NCBI GenBank assembly: GCA_001929475.1
Contig: LXFE01000561.1
Location: 1 to 15,654, forward strand
DNA from: Neolecta irregularis DAH-3
Lineage: Eukaryota; Ascomycota; Neolectomycetes; Neolectales; Neolectaceae
Reading direction: 5' to 3'
DNA: 15,654 bases
Shown here: positions 9,442 to 15,654 of the stretch, piece by piece
How the letters are laid out: each line of letters starts with the position of its first letter
Position numbering within the stretch: the stretch's first letter is position 1
Position numbers and translations under genes: made by a program
The notes under the pieces: model-generated
The model's database searches: none
What the model saw: only the letters and a program-made list of their open reading frames with translations
Told to the model about the DNA's origin: nothing

Positions 9442-10136
9442 CTATGGTTGCTTGGGTGGGACGGTTGCAGGATGAGCAGGATCTCCTGTGTTGAGCTGAA
9501 CAGCAGCATTGAACAATATTCCCCGAAGTACCATGTCGTCATGAAGTTGCTTTTGATTAGGGGCATTGGTTTCTTTTGGTTGTTTGTAGGAATATCCGGT
9601 TCTCGCATCCCATTGAACTGCAGAGGATACCTCGTCAAGAGCTTGGGATAGAGAACGCATTGTATTCAACTAGGTGGTAAGCGAGGCTAGATGTATGGTA
9701 AACCATCCGTGATGAGAGAATCGAATGCAGATCAGGTGCTTGATAAACGTTTTCCCATATCACGAAGTAATATGTAAGAGGAAACGCTACCTAATGAATC
9801 AAGTTCACCCATATGTACACACCAAGTGTTTCCGAGACCCGGTGTTGTTTTGCAATAATCCAATGTTCTGGTCCTTCTTTTACAACGGCATATTCAATAC
9901 CTTTCATTTTGAGTAGATTCTTCTGAAAATCTCCAAAGTCGCTGAACTGGGTCTGCATCTTTAATGCCTGATTATTTGAAGAACGGTCGTAAAATGGTGA
10001 TTGTGAGAAGTACTCGAGGATATTGTAGGTTGATAATCCGCCCATTGCCTATGATTAGCTTTTTAACAATCAAATAGATTAATACGGTTATCCATTCAGG
10101 CATCCGCCACTGGATTTCACTCAGGTCTTGATTCAT
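9442..10136 (-). CDS. MED6: Mediator of RNA polymerase II transcription subunit 6
   Basis: MED6 is a head-module Mediator subunit needed for RNA polymerase II activation. Exons on the reverse strand: 10136-10086, 10048-9821 (or 9823), 9790 (or 9786)-9704 and 9669-9442, about 195-197 residues. Family landmarks in order: EIQWRMPEWI at the start; the hallmark ILEYFSQSPFYDRSSNNQ; MQTQF; GIEYAVV and HWIIAKQHR; TYYFVIWENVYQAPDLHS; and SRMLNTMRSLSQALDEVSSA, ending near DARTGYSY. The introns are 37, 30 or 36, and 34 nt. The second can be spliced GTGTAC...TTAG (30 nt) or GTGTGT...GTAG (36 nt), both in phase. The C terminus ends soon after the conserved domain; filamentous-fungal homologues are usually longer, so it is shortened here or an exon was missed. 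It is divergent from NEO1. Confidence 0.9.
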
Positions 10137-10177
10137 ATGGATATACGACTGTCGGGGTTTGAATTCCATTATCTCCA
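10137..10177. promoter_or_regulatory. 41-bp divergent MED6/NEO1 start-codon spacer
   Basis: Only 41 bp separate the MED6 ATG (10136, reverse) from the first in-frame NEO1 ATG (10178, forward). If NEO1 starts at its next ATG (10220), the spacer is 83 bp. The transcripts must share a very compact bidirectional promoter, or their 5' leaders must overlap the opposite gene. No clear TATA box is visible. Confidence 0.5.
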
Positions 10178-13100
10178 ATGGTCCACCACCAGAGCCGGAA
10201 CCGAATCTCGCTTGGCTCCATGGTCTCGTCTGACGAAAACGACGAGTCACGGCCTATTCGCCTGCAAAGTCTGGATGGGAACAACATTCTGGAGGACAAC
10301 GACGATGATGCTTGGGATCAAATCCAGGTAAATAAGGTATTCCTGACCAAGAATGACAAGACTCACTTATAGTTTGAGAGCGGTAATGGATATCCGAGGA
10401 AAATACCAATAGGCCGGAGTATAATTCATAGATCTGCACATGTCTAAAATATAGATTTTGATTTAAAGACGCTGAAAAAGCAGTACCCTTCAAATGCCAT
10501 CTCGAATGCAAAGTACAACGCGTTTACTTTTCTGCCGTTGATCTTGTTCCACCAAGTATGTTTATGACTTTGCAAAAATCTGACGAAAGTTTAAATTCTT
10601 CTTCAACCTGTACTTTCTTCTGGTCGCCATATCGCAGTTTATCCCACCCTTGAAAATCGGATATATATCGACATACATTTTTCCTCTAGTCTTTGTTTTG
10701 ACCATCACTATCGGTAAGGAAGCCTTGGATGATGTCGCCCGACGGAGAAGGGACGAAGAAGCAAATCGAGAACCTTACAAAGTTTTGGGATTTCCAGGCT
10801 TCGTACTTGCCAAAAATCTCGTAGTGGGACAATTCGTTATGTTAGAAAAGGGAAAACGAGTCCCTGCAGATATGGTGCTGCTCAAAACGGGAGAAAATGA
10901 CGGAGAGGCATTTATCAGAACAGATCAGCTTGACGGCGAGACGGACTGGAAATTAAGGTGTCGCATAGGCGTTTATCATCATTGACCCTTAGGATTGGAT
11001 GTACAGGAACAATATGCAAAAAGGTCGAAGAGCTTTTGCACGGCAGGATTTTTCTGTATGCAGATAACCCGCTAAAAGACATTACAACATTCTCGGGGAC
11101 GCTCAGTCTTGATGGACAAACTTGGCCTTTGACGATTGACAATACAATGTGGGCAAATACCGTCCTCGCAAGCAAAAGTGCGATTGGCGTCGTTGTTTAC
11201 ACCGGGAGAGAAACTAGGATGGCGATGAATACTTCTAGAGCAGGTTCCAAAGTCGGGTTACTAGATCTGGAAATTAACAATCTAACCAAAGTGTCTCGAC
11301 TTTTTTGAATTTTCCTGATCATGTCTAGTTTTTATTTTTGTTGACGCTTGTATTAAGTCTTATTTTGGTCATTGCTGGGGGCATAGACAAGCTGTGGTAT
11401 ATCACAATCACGAGATACATTATTCTGTTCTCATCCATCATCCCGATATCGTACGCATCATCTAATTTCATTGCTAAATACAGGCTCCGAGTCAATCTTG
11501 ATCTTGGAAAAACAGTTTACGCCCGGCAGATTGAACTTGACCAAGGAATACCGGGGACTCTGGTCCGGACTAGCACAATTCCTGAAGAGCTCGGTCGTGT
11601 AGAGTATCTCCTAAGTGACAAGACTGGAACACTCACGCAGAATGGTCTTTTAAACCTTCTACAATAACAACTGATTTCTAGAGATGGAAATGAAGAAGCT
11701 GCATATTGGAACAGTCAGTTATGCAGGTGAATCAATGGACGAGATTCGAAATTTCATGACTTGCGAGTCCACGACTGGAGCTTGCAGTCGACGAGAAATC
11801 GGATCGCGAGTTCGAGATGCAGTTTTTGCATTGAGTGTCTGCCACAATGTCACACCAACACGAGACGACAATAACGAAATTAGTTATCAAGCGGCATCGC
11901 CAGACGAAATCGCAATAGTCAATTGGACTGAACGCGTTGGGTTGCAGTTAATTCATCGTGAACGAGGGGCAATTACACTACAGCGCGGGTCAGAAAACCT
12001 GGTAGTCCAAGTGCTTCATGTTTTTCCCTTCACCAGCGAATCAAAGAGAATGGGTATCGTCGTTGAATATAATGACGAGATTTGGTTTTTCGAAAAGGGT
12101 GCCGATGTAATCATGAGCGAAATTGTAGTGAAAAATGACTGGCTGGACGAGGAATCCGGGAATATGGCCAGAGAAGGTCTCCGAACACTAATCATTGCGC
12201 GGAAGCATTTATCGCGTGATACTTATAATGATTTTGCTAAGAAATATCACGCCGCGAGTATCAGTTTTGCGGGTCGCGAAGATAAGATGGCAAGTGTCGT
12301 CCGTGAATATCTTGAGAATCGAATGGAGATGTTGGGGATCACAGGAGTCGAAGATCGCTTGCAAAGAGACGTCAAACGAAGTCTTGAACTTTTGAGAAAT
12401 GCAGGAATACGTATATGGATGATCACTGGTGATAAAGTTGAGACTGCACGATGTGTTGGAATCAGTTCAAAATTGGTGGCAAGAGGTCAGTACATTCATG
12501 TCATTGAGAAAGGTACCTTTAACCTTTACCCTTTGAACCCCATGACTCACCCAAAAGTCGGAAACCTAGATAACGCGATTCAACAACTCGCAGTAGTAAA
12601 TGCCAGCAGAGACGCTTGCCTGCTGATTGACGGCAACTCGCTACAACTCTACCTGAACCACCTAGAAAAAGAATTTATACAAGCAACAACAAATTTGAGT
12701 GCTGTCATTGCATGCCGTTGCTCCCCAAAGCAAAAAGCGCAAATCGCCAATCTCATCCGAAAACACACAGGAAAACGCGTTGCGTGTATTGGCGATGGCG
12801 GAAACGACGTCAGTATGATCCAAGCCGCAGACGTAGGAATCGGCATCGTGGGCAAAGAAGGGAAGCAAGCAAGTCTCGCGGCCGACTTTTCAATCACTCA
12901 GTTTTGTCATTTAACGAAATTACTAGGTTTATCCATTCCATTTTGCTTCGCGAGTGCTGAATTTGGGTAGTTTGGCATGGGAGGAACAGTTACAAGCGGT
13001 CGGCAAAACTTGCTCAATTCGTGATTCACCGTGGGCTTATCATCAGTTTTTGTCAAGTGGTGTTTAGCGTAGCTTCGAAATTCGAACCGATAGCTCTCTA

Positions 13101-13789
13101 CGAGGTATGTCACCAACCGGACGACCCGTATCTGAAAATTTTAGGGTTGGTTGATGGTCGGCTATGCGTCGTTGTACACAATGGCTCCTGTATTTTCGTT
13201 TGTCCTTGATCGGGACGTGGACGAACGACTTGCCCTGCTCTACCCAGAACTCTATAAGGAAATGAAAGAAAGTAAAAGTTTGAGTTATCTGTCGTTTTCA
13301 TTGTGGGTGTTGGTCTCTGTATATCAGGGTACGAGTCTTCTTCCTTCTCATCGTTGTATTTTGACATACTTAGGCGGAATAATCATGATTTTGAGTATTT
13401 TCTTGGTTGGACTAAAGATGCGGCCGAGGTTGGTGATGGTGAGCTACACAGCATTGGTTTTGAATGAGTTGATTATGATTGCTACAGAGATTGATACATG
13501 GTGCTTTGCAGTGTTTAGGATTTGGCTGATTATCAGGCATCCCATTATGGTGATGATGGAGATTGCAACAGGAGTAACTTACTTGATTTCGATTCCTTTA
13601 CTAGGCGACTACTTTGGTGAAATTATGCATGATACATGGCCTAATAATCTAGATTTAAAATACACAATTACGACAGCATTCATATGGAAGACTTCGCTGA
13701 TACTCGCAGCTAGTTTTATACCGCCAAATCTCGCCAAATTCCTGCGCCGCAAGATCCGACCCCCAAATTACGCCAAACTCCGGGAATAA
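10178..13789 (+). CDS. NEO1: P4-type phospholipid flippase, Neo1/ATP9 family
   Basis: Neo1 is a P4-ATPase of Golgi and endosomes that moves aminophospholipids to the cytosolic leaflet; it works without a Cdc50 subunit, with Mon2/Dop1 as known partners. Exons: 10178-10327, 10373-10418, 10455-10555, 10590-10957, 10993-11290, 11329-11450, 11484-11644, 11682-12926, 12971-13104, 13145-13328, 13374-13500, 13537-13616 and 13653-13789. They give about 1050 residues (1035 if 12513-12557 is also an intron), close to human ATP9A. Landmarks: first membrane pair [13 protein letters not shown] to [11 protein letters not shown]; actuator DGET at 214-217; PISL at 360-363; phosphorylated Asp407 in DKTGTLTQ after [30 protein letters not shown] and [10 protein letters not shown]; hinge GDGGNDVSM near 785; then C-terminal membrane helices ending PPNYAKLRE. 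All catalytic residues are present. The N-terminal start is the least certain part. Confidence 0.95.
11451..11483 (+). other. NEO1: 33-nt stop-free intron splitting the PISL motif of NEO1
   Basis: GTACGC donor, GCTAAAT branch-like element and ACAG acceptor. Splicing joins ATATC to GCTCCGAGTC, giving PISLRVNLD, the invariant M4 motif of P4-ATPases. Unspliced reading inserts 11 residues ([11 protein letters not shown]) there, which would be expected to abolish transport. The length is divisible by three and there is no stop. Confidence 0.85.
12513..12557 (+). other. NEO1: Possible additional 45-nt in-frame intron in NEO1
   Basis: Within the long exon, GTACCTTT..., ATGACTC and CAAAAG bracket 45 stop-free nt encoding [15 protein letters not shown]-like sequence that has no counterpart I recall between YIHVIEK and the LLIDG motif of the family. 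Removal leaves [12 protein letters not shown] in frame. It is a lineage-specific insert or an intron; the sequence alone does not decide. Confidence 0.45.
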
Positions 13790-14243
13790 TTTTTTGGGTT
13801 AGCTTGTAGATGTTTTCCGATTCATTTCATTGGGGAGAATGCAAATCATGGTGCAATTTCTTTTTTATGGGAAAATTTCTTTCCATGCAGAATTTTCTGT
13901 TTTCGTTGTTAGGGGGTGGGTCTATGTCAGTCAATATTACTTCTATTATTTCGTATAGACTGCGTGTTTGGAGTGCATTTGGAGGGACGGTTGACGAGGC
14001 CTTGCATTGCGGCCTTGTGTTTTTCTTTCTGATTGTCGAGCAAACGTCTCTTCTTGCTTGGCTGCCAGCGGTTTGTGGTCTGATTCAAGGGGACTGTCAG
14101 GACTTTATTCGGAAACTGATTTCGAGGCTTCCAGTCAGTTGAACAGTAGTACGACAATCACCCAAGACTGCTGAGACATGGCGATGATCTGGTCAAAAGA
14201 TACCGCAGATTCGCGGAGACTACGGCGACGTCCTGTGTCATTT
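13790..14243. other. NEO1 3' flank without recognisable gene
   Basis: T-rich DNA with the presumed NEO1 3' UTR. An open frame at 13810-14142 on + is rich in Phe/Ser/Leu, resembles no family and begins only 20 bp after the NEO1 stop; it is not called as a gene. Confidence 0.4.
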
Positions 14244-14555
14244 CTAAAAACTAAAAAAATGAAATGCGCAACAGATATACTCATCAACAAAATAGTAGCT
14301 CTTCGGTCTGGATTTCGGGACGAAACTTGGGCAACCTTCTGTATTGCAGCTTGAGTCGTGAAGTCTATCGGAGAAAAGACGAAAACTTTGAAACTCGTCG
14401 GTCTGTGCAGGTTCTTTGGAGATAACATTAATCGATTCGAAGCGCGGAATAATGGATGAGAGGCGGGCAAGCAGCACGGCGGGTGGCGACTCGGATCGCA
14501 TAGCAGAGGGATCTTTTTGTGATTGGGGGTTGGTAGGATGTGTCTGGTGGAGCAA
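14244..14555 (-). CDS. Unidentified possible small gene or gene fragment
   Basis: A reverse-strand frame of 103 codons, with an ordinary mixed composition (SPPAVLLARLSSIIPRF, ISKEPAQTDEFQSFRLFS), is overlapped in another frame by a longer 154-codon one (14599-14135). I recognise neither. With introns as short as those of the neighbouring genes, a spliced product alternating between the two frames is conceivable. It would be convergent with NEO1. It could equally be a decayed gene or chance. Confidence 0.2.
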   Translation of the reverse strand: MLHQTHPTNPQSQKDPSAMRSESPPAVLLARLSSIIPRFESINVISKEPAQTDEFQSFRLFSDRLHDSSCNTEGCPSFVPKSRPKSYYFVDEYICCAFHFFSF

Positions 14556-14599
14556 ATCATCTCGAGGGCAGTGATGACGTCTGGAAATATATAATTCAT

Positions 14600-14633
14600 G
14601 ACTTCACGACTTCACGACTTCACGACTTTCATG
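14600..14633. repeat. GACTTCAC microsatellite
   Basis: Three exact tandem copies of the 8-mer GACTTCAC (14600-14607, 14608-14615, 14616-14623) are followed by a degenerate fourth (GACTTTCATGAC). Confidence 0.85.
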
Positions 14634-14650
14634 ACTGGCTCAAGTCCGCT

Positions 14651-14854
14651 TGTAACACACAGGTTGCAGTTGTAGAGCTTTGCAGACTTAGATGACTTGA
14701 ATAAAAATGAGAAAAAATGATTGTACGATTCCTTTGCTAGCTGAATAGAGCATTATTCACCAGTCCTACAAACATGTAACATACAGGCTGCAGTTGTAGA
14801 GCTTTGCAGACTTCGTATACTGGATGAATAGAGCATTATTCACCGGTCCTACAA
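14651..14854. repeat. Partial tandem duplication of a non-coding unit
   Basis: Block A, about 39 bp from TGTAACACACAGG through GCTTTGCAGACTT, occurs at 14651-14689 and 14775-14813. Block B, 29 bp from GAATAGAGCATTATTCACC through CCTACAA, occurs at 14743-14771 and 14826-14854. The units are therefore 124 bp and about 80 bp, the first carrying about 41 bp more between A and B. Copies differ at only a few positions, so the duplication is fairly recent. Confidence 0.85.
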
Positions 14855-14971
14855 GCAAGCAGCTACAGGTCAACTTATATGGAACGGCAATAGCCGCATC
14901 GGTTATAGAAACCTAGACTTCAACCAAAGGAAACAAACAAGAAACCCCTTTCAATCTGTTGAGGGCTGTAT

Positions 14972-15220
14972 GTGTATCCCCTCCTTGGAGCCAATCGTTT
15001 GCTCATTCAGCCCAATGGAAATATTGCCTATATCGGCGCCGACAGTAGCTTCAATATTGCAAACCGTGTCATTCCTCCTGCTGGAGCTCAAACCTCAGGG
15101 TTTGCTCTGGCCCAGACTTCTGAAGTCTTTGGGGCGCATCTCACTTTCAAAGGATTTGCGCCATTCGGCTGTCCAACCAGTTGTGACGAATCGACTCTAC
15201 AGGCTCTGTATTTCCGGTGA
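14972..15220 (+). CDS. Unidentified protein C-terminal fragment
   Basis: An open frame ends at TGA 15218-15220. Its residues (LLGANRLLIQPNGNIAYIGA, then ANRVIPPAG, LTFKGFAPFGCPTSCDES) have the balanced composition of a real extracellular or structural protein, with two Cys near the end. I do not recognise the family. No convincing start or upstream exon is seen, and the downstream continuation in the same frame runs into the dispersed repeat. It is likely a gene remnant or the end of a transposon-associated ORF. Confidence 0.35.
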   Translation: MYPLLGANRLLIQPNGNIAYIGADSSFNIANRVIPPAGAQTSGFALAQTSEVFGAHLTFKGFAPFGCPTSCDESTLQALYFR

Positions 15221-15296
15221 TATCTAGGTCTTTTGGATGGTTTCTGGGGGACACGACTTTACCCCGACGTCGCAACCCCCACCAGCTTGCCGCCGC

Positions 15297-15376
15297 CACC
15301 GCCAAAGTATCGGATCGAGCACAAGGAGCAGCAAGGCTCGCCGATCATCGTACGTTAACTTAGGCTAGGTATGTCC
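15297..15376 (+). repeat. Right copy of the dispersed repeat
   Basis: Matches 1-50 closely from 15300 (CCGCCAAAGTATCGGA). GCTAGGTATGTCC (15364-15376) also matches 403-415. In the left copy these two parts are about 350 bp apart, here about 15 bp, so one copy has an internal deletion or the other an insertion. Confidence 0.6.
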
Positions 15377-15654
15377 CTTTTGTAGAAGTACGTTTACTGC
15401 AAGGGTCAGAGTCACGAAAAAGGATGGATGTAGAGTGACTGTTGAAGGTGGTGAAGGGGAGGGTAGTGACGGATAGGGTTCTTAAAGTTTTGCTTTTTGA
15501 TCTTTGATATATTTTTGATGATATGAAAGAGGGGCGGAGGACTAATCTAAATACCTGCAGAACTCAACATACTTCCTTCCAGTACACCCTGTAGGTTAAA
15601 AAAGGAAAAGCTAAGCTAAGCCCCGTTTTATATACGGTGACTCGTCAGCACGCC
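15377..15654. other. Right-hand flank without recognisable gene
   Basis: Mixed AT-rich sequence with no coding signal I can support. It contains TTTATATAC near 15629 and ends in TCAGCACGC, the reverse complement of GCGTGCTGA near 277, which is too short to interpret. Confidence 0.35.

Noticed and set aside
9264-9638. 124-codon reverse frame overlapping MED6
   Set aside because: It shadows the last MED6 exon in another frame, and the MED6 frame carries the family sequence.
11451-11483. An 11-residue insertion in the NEO1 PISL motif as a genuine protein novelty
   Set aside because: It has donor, branch-like and acceptor signals, and splicing restores the invariant motif, so an in-frame intron explains it better.
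13810-14142. 110-codon forward frame after NEO1
   Set aside because: Resembles no family, skewed composition, begins in the NEO1 3' UTR.
14244-14600. Resemblance of SCNTEGCPSF to the CxxxxCP metal-site pattern of MOB proteins
   Set aside because: The match is limited to two Cys spacings; the surrounding MOB core residues are missing, so no MOB call is justified.

Overview
The window looks like nuclear DNA of a filamentous ascomycete fungus. It has multi-exon genes with GT/GC-AG introns, proteins closest in feel to Pezizomycotina SEC16, MED6 and NEO1, a decayed fungal drug/polyamine-type MFS transporter, and repeat-derived intergenic DNA. The taxonomic placement is an inference from protein character; no search was run.

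Layout, left to right. Positions 1-460 hold repeat-like DNA, including a segment that recurs at the far right end. Positions 840-1440 form a GC-rich island whose strand composition flips from G-rich to C-rich. SEC16, the ER-exit-site scaffold of COPII, runs on + from 1697 (possibly 1467) to 7658. A truncated, frameshifted MFS pseudogene (- strand, 7827-8431) follows and ends at a MITE-like inverted-repeat element (8478-8753). MED6 (Mediator head subunit, - strand, 10136-9442) and NEO1 (P4-ATPase phospholipid flippase, + strand, 10178-13789) lie head to head, with only about 41 bp between start codons. From 13790 to the right end there is no confident intact gene: a tandem duplication, a microsatellite, an unidentified protein fragment and a second copy of the left-end repeat.

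The most unusual property is intron size. I could place about 20 introns by homology-guided reading, in three unrelated conserved genes, and all are 30-45 nt. Many show a short branch-point-like CTRAY just before the AG. One is a well supported GC-AG intron of 34 nt. Several have lengths divisible by three and contain no stop, so simple ORF calling reads straight through them and puts spurious residues into conserved motifs, for example 11 residues into the NEO1 PISL motif. Such extreme and uniform intron miniaturisation is the best candidate here for something worth following up.

The genes are housekeeping and not an obvious functional cluster: SEC16 (COPII budding) and NEO1 (Golgi/endosome lipid asymmetry) both serve the secretory pathway, and MED6 serves RNA polymerase II transcription. 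I did not find a new defence system or biosynthetic cluster.
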